NCBI GenBank assembly: GCA_030837505.1
Contig: JAUPKJ010000259.1
Span: 1 to 50,334, forward strand
From: Actinomycetota bacterium
GTDB taxonomy: Bacteria; Actinomycetota; Actinomycetes; Actinomycetales; Kineosporiaceae
DNA length: 50,334 nt
Direction of reading: 5' to 3'
The notes below the pieces were generated by a model that was not told the DNA's origin, searched no databases, and worked only from the letters and a program-made list of their open reading frames with translations. A program made the translations under genes and the position numbers. Below, piece by piece: positions 23,734-29,811 of the stretch (position 1 is its first letter; the number at the start of each line of letters is the position of its first letter).

Positions 23734-23841
23734 GTCATTGAAACAGGTCGTGTCAGCGAAACAAGTCATGTCAGCGAAACAAGTCATGTCAACGAAACAA
23801 GTCGTGTCATTGAAACAGGTCGTGTCAACGAAAAGAGTCCG
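23734..23841. repeat. Six tandem 18-bp direct repeats (iteron-like)
   Basis: Units at 23734, 23752, 23770, 23788, 23806 and 23824 follow GTCANNGAAACARGTCRT; the last is degenerate (GAAAAGAGT). Units are contiguous, without spacers. The period is a multiple of three, so one frame would read a hexapeptide VVS(L/A/T)KQ, but the surrounding frame does not look like protein. Confidence 0.95.
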
Positions 23842-23907
23842 TGACAGGGGAGGCTTTGTCATGGTCCGGTGTCGCCTTCAACCTCCAGGGAAGGTCACCT
23901 TTCTATC

Positions 23908-23945
23908 GGATGAACACGAAAATGTTGGATGACCACGAAAAAGCT
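23908..23945. repeat. 19-bp tandem duplication
   Basis: Two units beginning GGATGA, one differing base, CACGAAAA (23908-23926 and 23927-23945), with about four differences in total. Confidence 0.8.
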
Positions 23946-24258
23946 GACGTGGCAGGTTCACACGGAAAATGCGATTGTTTTCGGATCGGGTCGATACGGA
24001 TCCGCGGAGGGTGCGAGGAATCGGACTGGACATCGCCTCGCCGTGAACCCCCGAGCGGATTCGCCTCGCCGCCCTGGAGAAGCCTCTCGTGACAAGACCG
24101 GCTCCAGTGTCGGGTTGACCGGTCGAAGGCGCCGGGGCGGCTGATGGCCTGGGGCCCGGCGGACTTTCGGGGAAGGACTGCCCCGACGTCCGCCGGGACC
24201 TCGGAAACAGCCGGATCCGTTCCCACCATCAGAGCCGCACGTGAACACAGGCGGACAG

Positions 24259-24413
24259 CACTGCCCGCAACACTGCCTGCAGCGCACCTCGGGGCACTGT
24301 CCGCAGCACAGCCTGGGGCACAGCCTGCAACGCACCTCGGCGCACTGCCCGCAGCACAGCCCGGGCACTGCCCGCAGCGCAGTCCGCAGCACTGCCCGCA
24401 GCACACCTGAGCA
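24259..24413. repeat. 12-bp minisatellite, about 13 units
   Basis: The unit CACTGCCCGCAG occurs with variants from 24259 to 24413, one unit being 11 bases. Variants alternate (for example CGCACCTCGGGG at 24283 and 24331), giving a higher-order period near 48 bases. One forward frame would read His-Cys-Pro-Gln repeats until the 11-base unit shifts it. Confidence 0.9.
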
Positions 24414-24477
24414 GAGATCGAGCCCCGCAGCTGAGGGGGGGACAGAGCCCCGCAGCGGGCCGGGAGGAACAACATGC

Positions 24478-24552
24478 GGCGCCCCCGGGAGGGGCGCCCT
24501 CCACAGACGGCGCTCGGCCCGGCCTGTACCCGTCCAGGTCGAGCCGAGCGCC
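24478..24552. other. Two adjacent strong hairpins
   Basis: GGCGCCCC/GGGGCGCC (24478-24485, 24491-24498) with a five-base loop, then GGCGCTCGGC/GCCGAGCGCC (24509-24518, 24543-24552) with a 24-base loop. They could be terminators or part of a structured RNA; no T run follows. Confidence 0.6.
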
Positions 24553-24852
24553 CTCCATGTGTTTCTCCTGGGCTTCCTGCCCCATGCGTCTCCCGAGACG
24601 CTGCTGTGGACATCGGCGCCAACGACCCGTTCCTGTAGGAGCACTTTTCTGCCTGTAGGAGCACCCCCCTGCCGGGGACCCCCTCCTCCCGGCTCCTGCC
24701 GGTCACTCCGGGCTCGTCCTGCTCGTGTTCGGGAGGGCGACACCGACCCCCGGCCACGTGTCCGGCGTGCTGGCGGGGACGGCGCTGTGCGGGGTCGGGA
24801 AGAGGGGTGTGCCGGATCGGGGGAATTGCCCCGGAAACGCATGATCAATCGA

Positions 24853-24858
24853 TACAGT
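24853..24858 (+). promoter_or_regulatory. -10 hexamer of a leaderless promoter
   Basis: TACAGT lies exactly six bases before ATG 24865 and supports that codon as the start of the orphan gene. Confidence 0.5.
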
Positions 24859-24864
24859 GCCACG

Positions 24865-25401
24865 ATGACGCAGCAGGCGGATAACCGCGTCCATGTGCGG
24901 GTTCTCATGTCCGACCCCATCGCGCAAGCCCTGGAGGAACTCGGACGCAGGCTGGCGGATGTCCCAGAGCTCCGAGATCGATGCACCCACGTACAGCGTG
25001 AGGTCTGCGGGGAGCCCTATGCCCCCGTCGCCCACGGTGTGGGTTCCGATCCCCGGAACGAGGCTTGGGAAATCGCCGGGTGCTCCGGGAAAGTCGCCTG
25101 GGTGCTGGCGGAGACCCTGATCTCATGGATCGTCGAGACGGGGCGGGGGCTGAGGATCCTGATCCGGGGGACCCAGGCCATTCCCCTTCTGGTCGAACTG
25201 TCGGCGAGCCGTCTGAGAGCCCGACGGGGTCGGGAGACAGCTGCTGCGGTGTTCGAACTTGCCCACCGGCTGGGATTCGAGCGGGAGGCGGTGCCCTGCG
25301 ACGGGCACGGTCCGTACCCACCGATCGGAGCGCGGCCGGTCGCCTCCGGGTCCGGTGACGATCGGCGGAGCGTCCCGATCGGGGAGAACGACGTCCCGTA
25401 G
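24865..25401 (+). CDS. Hypothetical protein, 178 residues
   Basis: I do not recognise this protein. It begins MTQQADNRVHVRVLMSD and appears soluble, with a mixed helical pattern (SDPIAQALEELGRRLADV; ETLISWIVETGRGLRILIRG) up to about residue 140. Its tail (140-178) is Gly/Pro/Arg-rich and probably disordered. Four Cys residues are scattered without a zinc motif. ATG 24865 is favoured by the -10 hexamer six bases upstream; ATG 24841 is in frame too. It ends nine bases before the fahA-like gene, and its stop codon overlaps that gene's -10 element. It borders the repeat-rich spacer, so it may be lineage-specific. Confidence 0.6.
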   Translation: MTQQADNRVHVRVLMSDPIAQALEELGRRLADVPELRDRCTHVQREVCGEPYAPVAHGVGSDPRNEAWEIAGCSGKVAWVLAETLISWIVETGRGLRILIRGTQAIPLLVELSASRLRARRGRETAAAVFELAHRLGFEREAVPCDGHGPYPPIGARPVASGSGDDRRSVPIGENDVP

Positions 25402-25404
25402 GCT
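25399..25404 (+). promoter_or_regulatory. -10 hexamer of a leaderless promoter
   Basis: TAGGCT, overlapping the stop codon of the preceding gene, is followed by six bases and then GTG 25411. The same hexamer and spacing precede the small gene at 35066. Confidence 0.5.
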
Positions 25405-25410
25405 CGCCCG

Positions 25411-26178
25411 GTGCGTATCGCAAGATTCACCACGGGAGATGACCCTCGTTTCGCCGTCGTGGACGGGGAAACAGGGCAGGAGACCCTCGCTGTCGTCACC
25501 GGAGACCCCTTGGTCTCGGCCGTGCGGTTCACCGGCGAAAGGATCCCGGTCGAGGGGACGCGATTGCTGTCGCCCGTACTGCCCCGGAGCAAAGTGGTCG
25601 CCATCGGTGGCAACTCCGCCCGGGACAGGGACGGGGAAGGGCCCTGGGAGCCTCAGGCCTTCCTCAAACCCAACACGTCCGTGGTCGGGCCGGACGACCC
25701 CATCGTCCTGCCCCCGTGGTCCTCGGAGGTCCACTGCGAGGGGGAGCTGGCCGTCGTCATCGGCCGCATTTGTCGTGACCTGCCGCGACACAGGGTCCCG
25801 GAGGTCATCGTCGGTTACACCTGCGCGAACGACGTGACCGCGCGCGATCGCCAGGAGGAGCCGGGCGGGTCCTGGCGGGCCAAGGGCGCCGACACCTTCT
25901 GCCCGTTGGGCCCGTTCCTCGTGACCGACCTGGACACTTCGGACCTGCGCATCCGCACACGGCTCGACGGGAACATCGTGCAGGACGGTCGGACGGGATC
26001 GATGCCCTGGGATGTCGCCGATCTGGTCTGTCACGTGTCGATGGCCATGACTTTGTTGCCCGGTGACGTTCTGCTGACCGGAACCCCCGTTCCCTCGGCC
26101 CCGATGTCCGCCGGACAGAGGGTCGAGGTCGAGGTCGAGGGGATCGGCACCCTGTCCAATCCGGTGGTCGTCCGCTGA
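25411..26178 (+). CDS. Fumarylacetoacetate hydrolase family protein
   Basis: A 255-residue member of the FAH superfamily, whose enzymes hydrolyse or decarboxylate acylpyruvate-like compounds. Visible family motifs are the metal ligands in SSEVHCEGELAVVIG (E-x-E pattern), then GYTCANDVTARD, KGADTFCPLGPFLV, and the C-terminal LLPGDVLLTGTP. Actinobacterial genomes often carry this gene next to gltX, and its true substrate is generally unassigned. The GTG start has no ribosome-binding site but has a -10 hexamer six bases upstream. Confidence 0.88.
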   Translation: MRIARFTTGDDPRFAVVDGETGQETLAVVTGDPLVSAVRFTGERIPVEGTRLLSPVLPRSKVVAIGGNSARDRDGEGPWEPQAFLKPNTSVVGPDDPIVLPPWSSEVHCEGELAVVIGRICRDLPRHRVPEVIVGYTCANDVTARDRQEEPGGSWRAKGADTFCPLGPFLVTDLDTSDLRIRTRLDGNIVQDGRTGSMPWDVADLVCHVSMAMTLLPGDVLLTGTPVPSAPMSAGQRVEVEVEGIGTLSNPVVVR

Positions 26179-26293
26179 CTCTCGGATCGACCTGGCTCTC
26201 GGATCGACCTGGCTCTCGGATCGACCTGGCTCTCGGATCGATCAAGGGTGGGTCCCTCCGACCCGTCGTCTCCGCCGATCGCCCCCTTGATCG
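26179..26293. repeat. 17-bp tandem repeat plus long inverted repeat
   Basis: CTCTCGGATCGACCTGG is repeated 3.8 times (26179-26242) starting immediately after the fahA-like stop codon. An inverted repeat then pairs CGATCAAGGG (26239-26248) with CCCTTGATCG (26284-26293), enclosing a GGGTC/GACCC hairpin. It probably acts as the terminator of the upstream gene. In related genomes gltX would occupy this position. Confidence 0.85.
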
Positions 26294-26345
26294 TCCTCTG
26301 CCCTTCTGCGCGGGGGCTGCTGGACAGGGTCGACCGGGAACCGAT

Positions 26346-26375
26346 TTGGGGGTGGAGGGCACCGGCCGGTAGAGT
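26346..26375 (+). promoter_or_regulatory. Promoter of tRNA-Gln
   Basis: TTGGGG (26346-26351), 18 bases, TAGAGT (26370-26375). Transcription would begin near 26382, about 50 bases before the tRNA. Confidence 0.5.
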
Positions 26376-26431
26376 CCTCTCGGGTTGAGGCGAGATCCGG
26401 CTGAGAGGCTGGTGATCGTTTCGATACCCAT

Positions 26432-26503
26432 TGGGGTATGGTGTAATTGGCAGCACGCCGGATTCTGGTTCCGTCAGTCTAGGTTCGAGTCCTGGTACCC
26501 CAG
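26432..26503 (+). tRNA. tRNA-Gln (anticodon CUG)
   Basis: The 72-base cloverleaf has acceptor stem TGGGGTA/TACCCCA with the U1-A72 pair typical of tRNA-Gln, a GTGT/GCAC D stem, anticodon loop TTCTGGT with CTG, T arm CTAGG-TTCGAGT-CCTGG and discriminator G73. No CCA is encoded. The outermost anticodon-stem pair is a C27-U43 mismatch. GatCAB (2558-6058) would amidate Glu on this tRNA. Confidence 0.95.
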
Positions 26504-26508
26504 CGCGT

Positions 26509-26538
26509 TTCGTCGGTTGTGTCCCGTGTGGATATGAT
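26509..26538 (+). promoter_or_regulatory. Candidate promoter of tRNA-Glu
   Basis: TTCGTC (26509-26514), 18 bases, TATGAT (26533-26538). The -10 element is near consensus; the -35 element is weak. Confidence 0.45.
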
Positions 26539-26585
26539 CAGAAACGTTCGGAAGGTTCGTTACGGCACGGACCCTTCGATGGCAA

Positions 26586-26658
26586 GGCCCCGTTGTGTAG
26601 TGGCCTAGCACGCCGCCCTCTCAAGGCGGTAGCGCGGGTTCGAATCCCGTCGGGGCTA
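26586..26658 (+). tRNA. tRNA-Glu (anticodon CUC)
   Basis: The 73-base cloverleaf has acceptor GGCCCCG/CGGGGCT (first pair G-U), anticodon stem CCGCC/GGCGG with loop CTCTCAA, T arm GCGGG-TTCGAAT-CCCGT and discriminator A. CCA is not encoded. The D arm is nearly the same as in the tRNA-Gln 80 bases upstream. Confidence 0.95.
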
Positions 26659-26665
26659 CACCGGG

Positions 26666-26701
26666 CAGGCCCAGGTCAAGCGACCTGGGCCTGTTGTTTT
26701 T
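26666..26701 (+). terminator. Intrinsic terminator after tRNA-Glu
   Basis: CAGGCCCAGGTC (26666-26677), loop AAGC, perfect complement (26682-26693), then TTGTTTTT. It ends the tRNA transcript; the convergent protease gene ends about 80 bases further on. Confidence 0.92.
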
Positions 26702-26783
26702 CCCGAGGGTTCCCAGCGGCCGGCTCACCGGCCACCATCCGCCGTGCCGGCCACCTGTCGAAGTCCCCTCTTCCCGGTCGCTC

Positions 26784-28709
26784 CTAGAACACCAGTGCCC
26801 ACTGGTCGAGGCGTCCCGTGTTCCCGGCCCGGACATCCTGCACGATCAGGGTCCAGACCCCGTTGGCCTGGCAGCCGGACGGGGTGATCGAGTAGAGCGC
26901 TCGCAGATCGGGGACGGTGTCCTTCTCGTCGGCCTCCTTGAGACGGAACTCGCGACCGTCCGGTGACCGGAGGTCCAGCTGGAGGTCCCCGCGGGACGGA
27001 TGCCCGATCTCCACCGCGACCATCACCTTCTGCGGCGCGACGCCCGGGATCCCCTCGACCTTGATCGTGCTGGTCGTCGAGCCCGGATCGGAGATCGTCG
27101 TCCTCGTCAGGTTCTCGAAGTACGTGGTCGTCGGGGGAACGATGGTCTGCCCGGTCACGTTCACGGCCGACCAGGCCTCGGCGACGCTCCTCTGCTCGGG
27201 GCTCTCCGTTCCGTACAGATCGGAGGCCGCTTGGAGGGTCGCCCGGCGGGCGTCAGCGTAGTCAGTGGTCGAGGTGAAGTAGCGGGTGAGCGCGTGGTAC
27301 CAGATACGGACGGCCTTGTCCCGGCCGAGACCGGTCACCGTGCTGCCGTCGACGGTCCGGCTGGTGTGTTCGACCCCGTTGATGGTCCTGCTCCCGCTGC
27401 CCTCAGCGAGCAGGTAGAAGAAATGGTTGGCCGGGCCACTGGACTGATGGACCCCCAGGTTCTTCAGCTGGGGGGACCAGTAGTCCTTGGAGATCCCGTC
27501 CAGGGAAGGCATGTCCATGTACCTGACGGCGGACCCGTCGCCGTAGTAGTCCAGTTTCTCCCCGATGCGGTAGTCGCCGGGGTCCGAGGGATTCCCGGCG
27601 AAGAACTCCGCGGAGGTCGCGAGAATGTCGCTGGCTGCCTCGTTCAGTCCTCCGGACTCCCCGGAGTAGGCCAGCCGTGCCGTCGAGGCCGTCAGTCCGT
27701 GCCCCATTTCGTGGGCCACGACGTCCAACGCGGTCATGGGCCTGTCATCGGCCGGACCGTCCCCGTAGGAGACGCTGAAGGCCGCCTCGTCCCAGAAGGC
27801 GTTCGCATAGAACTTGCCGTAGTGGACCTTGCTGGTGGGAGCCCGGCCGTCGTCCCGGAGGCCCTTGCGTCCCAGTTCCTTCTGCAGGAAGTCCCAGGTG
27901 ACCGCAGCACCGTAGGCGGCGTCCACGGCAGCGCTCTGCCGGGAGGCCGGCGTGCCGTCGCCCCAGACGTCGTCGGGATCGGCGAACAGGGTTCCGGCCC
28001 CCGCTGTGCCTCCCCGCAGGTCACGGACGGCGTGCGTTCCCCGTCCGGGATCGATCAGTTGGTACCCGGCGTCGGTCGGGGTCGTGTCCAGGGCGACCCT
28101 TCCGTTGTGAACGCCTTCTCCGACACCGGTGTGGATGTCCTCCCTGGCATCGATCACCTGGTTGGAGCGGGCGTCGGTGAAGACGTGCAGCCTGCTGGGC
28201 GTTCCCTCGGCCCGGACACCGGTCACCACCGTCTCCCAGACCAGCAGCGGCGCCTTCACGGTGGACAGGTCCGCCATCACGGCGAGCCGACAGCTCAGGT
28301 CGTCCACCGTGATCTGATCCGCCGCGGCCCGTCGGACGGCGGCGTCCCTCGCCCGCTGCTCGCTCGTCCTCGGGACGGTGTCGGACAGGGTCAGGGCGGC
28401 CTCGGACGCGCGGTCCACGTCCCGGATCCTCCCCGCCGCATCCGTGTGGACCACCACGTCCCCGCCCACCACCGGTAAGCCGGCATACCGGCGGTCGTAG
28501 CGCACATGTTCCTCCCCGTCCGGATCGACGATCCTGTCCCGGACGACGAACCGTTCGAGCTCTGGCGAGGACAGCACCGAGGAAGAACGGTCGGCGTGAG
28601 GGGAGTCACGGGGCGCTGCCGCACCGGCGGCCAGAGCACCTGTGACCGGGGTGGCCCAGACGAGTGCGGCTGCGGCGAGCGCCACGCCTCCTGGATGGAT
28701 CCGTTTCAT
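26784..28709 (-). CDS. Secreted M4-family (thermolysin-like) metalloprotease with P domain
   Basis: Predicted secreted zinc endopeptidase of 641 residues. A signal peptide (1 to about 28, ending ALA) precedes an FTP/PepSY-type propeptide (about 45-215). The M4 catalytic domain carries HEMGH at 333-337 and the third zinc ligand Glu357 in GGLNEAASD, with the same His-to-Glu spacing as thermolysin. GPANHFFYLLAEG and the M4 C-terminal helical domain follow. The last 110 residues form a P/proprotein-convertase-like beta domain. The ATG has a GAGAGGG site. It lies between tRNA-Glu and iclR, where related genomes usually have no protease, so it may have been inserted beside the tRNA gene. Confidence 0.92.
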   Translation of the reverse strand: MKRIHPGGVALAAAALVWATPVTGALAAGAAAPRDSPHADRSSSVLSSPELERFVVRDRIVDPDGEEHVRYDRRYAGLPVVGGDVVVHTDAAGRIRDVDRASEAALTLSDTVPRTSEQRARDAAVRRAAADQITVDDLSCRLAVMADLSTVKAPLLVWETVVTGVRAEGTPSRLHVFTDARSNQVIDAREDIHTGVGEGVHNGRVALDTTPTDAGYQLIDPGRGTHAVRDLRGGTAGAGTLFADPDDVWGDGTPASRQSAAVDAAYGAAVTWDFLQKELGRKGLRDDGRAPTSKVHYGKFYANAFWDEAAFSVSYGDGPADDRPMTALDVVAHEMGHGLTASTARLAYSGESGGLNEAASDILATSAEFFAGNPSDPGDYRIGEKLDYYGDGSAVRYMDMPSLDGISKDYWSPQLKNLGVHQSSGPANHFFYLLAEGSGSRTINGVEHTSRTVDGSTVTGLGRDKAVRIWYHALTRYFTSTTDYADARRATLQAASDLYGTESPEQRSVAEAWSAVNVTGQTIVPPTTTYFENLTRTTISDPGSTTSTIKVEGIPGVAPQKVMVAVEIGHPSRGDLQLDLRSPDGREFRLKEADEKDTVPDLRALYSITPSGCQANGVWTLIVQDVRAGNTGRLDQWALVF

Positions 28710-28896
28710 GAGAACCCTCTCCCTCGTGCGTTCTCGTGTCGCGGGGCGACCCGAGCCCTGTGCGGTTCGGACTTTCGTTCTGTCGGGGCCGAACGTCGGT
28801 TCTTCGTTCAGGACCGGAAGGTCGGCGTCCCAACAGTACGCACGGAAGGTGAAAAAGGGTATGAAACACTAATCTGTCATGAAAAGAGATTAAAGG

Positions 28897-29616
28897 TCAG
28901 TCGACGGTTCGGCGGAGAACCTCCGTGAGACGCATTCCGGCGGCCACGACCGCTGCGGCGTGTTGCCGGCCCGGTTGGCGGGTGATGCGTTCGACCGGCC
29001 CGGAGATGGAGACCGCGGCGACCACTCGTCCGGAGGGCCCTCGGACGGGGGCCGAGACGGAGGCCGCCCCGGGTTCTCGTTCGCTGATGCTCTGCGCCCA
29101 GCCTCGTCTGCGGACGGCGGACAGGGTGGTCGCGGTGAAGCGGGCGCGCTGGAGACCTCGGTGCAGACGGTCCGGTTCCTCCCAGGCCAGGAGCACCTGG
29201 GCTGCGGATCCGGCCAGCATCGTCAGGGACGAGCCCACGGGGATGGAGTCCCTCAGGCCCATGGGGCGTTCTGCGGCGGCGACACACACCCGCTGATCGC
29301 CCTGTCTGCGGTAGAGCTGGGCCGATTCCCCCGTCTGGTCGCGCAGGGCCATGAGTACGGGCACCGCGGCGGCGAGGAGGCGGTCCTCGCCGGCGGCGGA
29401 GGCCAGTTCGGCCAGCCGCGGTCCGAGGACGAACCGTCCTTGCATGTCCCGGGCGACCAGCCGGTGGTGTTCCAGGGCCACTGCCAGTCGGTGGGCCGTC
29501 GGCCTGGCGAGCCCGGTGGAGGCGACCAACTGGGCCAGGGTCGAGGGTCCGGCCTCGAGGGCTGCGAGGACCGTTGCGGCCTTGTCCAGAACACCGACAC
29601 CACTGGTCTTGTCCAT
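28897..29616 (-). CDS. IclR-family transcriptional regulator (LtbR/NdgR/AreB-like)
   Basis: A 239-residue regulator with an N-terminal winged helix (about 1-65: [18 protein letters not shown], then [18 protein letters not shown]) and the C-terminal IclR effector domain. It is divergent from leuCD, the conserved placement of LtbR in Corynebacterium and NdgR/AreB in Streptomyces, which control leucine and other amino acid genes. A candidate operator (29618-29636) directly abuts its own start codon, suggesting autoregulation. GAGTAT sits six bases before the ATG, so the mRNA is probably leaderless. Confidence 0.92.
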   Translation of the reverse strand: MDKTSGVGVLDKAATVLAALEAGPSTLAQLVASTGLARPTAHRLAVALEHHRLVARDMQGRFVLGPRLAELASAAGEDRLLAAAVPVLMALRDQTGESAQLYRRQGDQRVCVAAAERPMGLRDSIPVGSSLTMLAGSAAQVLLAWEEPDRLHRGLQRARFTATTLSAVRRRGWAQSISEREPGAASVSAPVRGPSGRVVAAVSISGPVERITRQPGRQHAAAVVAAGMRLTEVLRRTVD

Positions 29617-29617
29617 A

Positions 29618-29636
29618 CTTCGATACTCTCATCTCA
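29618..29636 (-). promoter_or_regulatory. Candidate operator at the iclR start
   Basis: On the reverse strand it reads TGAGATGAGAGTATCGAAG, sharing 14 of 19 bases with the leuB site at 19023-19041. It contains the GAGTAT hexamer (29623-29628) proposed as the gene's own -10 element. Confidence 0.6.
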
Positions 29637-29687
29637 TAATATGAACCCGCGGGGGGTGGGGGGATCGGCTGCGATAACCTGTCCGGT

Positions 29688-29716
29688 AGTCGATATTGAC
29701 GTCTCAGTTCGTGAGA
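29688..29716 (-). promoter_or_regulatory. Candidate operator in front of leuC
   Basis: The reverse strand of 29688-29706 reads TGAGACGTCAATATCGACT, 14 of 19 identical to the leuB site. With a downstream TGAGAT it forms TCTCA-N5-TGAGA (29702-29716). A weak leuC -10 element (GATATT, 29692-29697) lies within it. Confidence 0.55.
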
Positions 29717-29811
29717 TGCAAGGGGCTGTGCCCGCCGGTGGACCGGTGGGCCGCCGTGCACTACAGCGGATCCGAGCATCCGGGTCCGGGATGCGTTCGA
29801 GGAGGACAGCG

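Larger units (their letters stand above)
23355..24864. other. 1.5-kb repeat-rich spacer without a recognisable gene
   Basis: No reading frame here gives a convincing protein. In order it holds an 18-bp inverted repeat (23442-23485), a TTTCGG-G-CCGAAA palindrome (23511-23523) and a 13-bp hairpin (23542-23579). Next come six 18-bp direct repeats (23734-23841), a 19-bp duplication (23908-23945) and a 12-bp minisatellite (24259-24413). Two strong hairpins (24478-24498, 24509-24552) and a 13-bp direct repeat with 20-base period (24632-24664) close it. The first part is less GC-rich than its neighbours. It separates cimA from an orphan gene and looks like accessory or regulatory sequence. Confidence 0.7.

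Noticed and set aside
23734-23841. Possible CRISPR array
   Set aside because: The 18-bp units are directly adjacent with no spacers, are shorter than CRISPR repeats, and no cas gene is nearby.
23525-23932. 135-codon forward frame containing the 18-bp repeats
   Set aside because: Outside the repeats the sequence looks random, it crosses a 13-bp hairpin, and no ribosome-binding site or leaderless promoter precedes it. Not fully excluded.
23355-24864. Insertion sequence or transposon remnant
   Set aside because: No transposase-like frame, and the inverted repeats are hairpins with short loops rather than element ends with target duplications.
24241-25401. A single 386-codon gene including the minisatellite
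   Set aside because: The first 200 codons are low-complexity and cross strong hairpins, while a leaderless -10 element points to ATG 24865 as the real start.
28960-29811. N-terminal extension of leuC by 284 codons
   Set aside because: It lies antisense to the IclR gene and across the intergenic operators; GTG 29812 has a strong ribosome-binding site and gives a normal LeuC.
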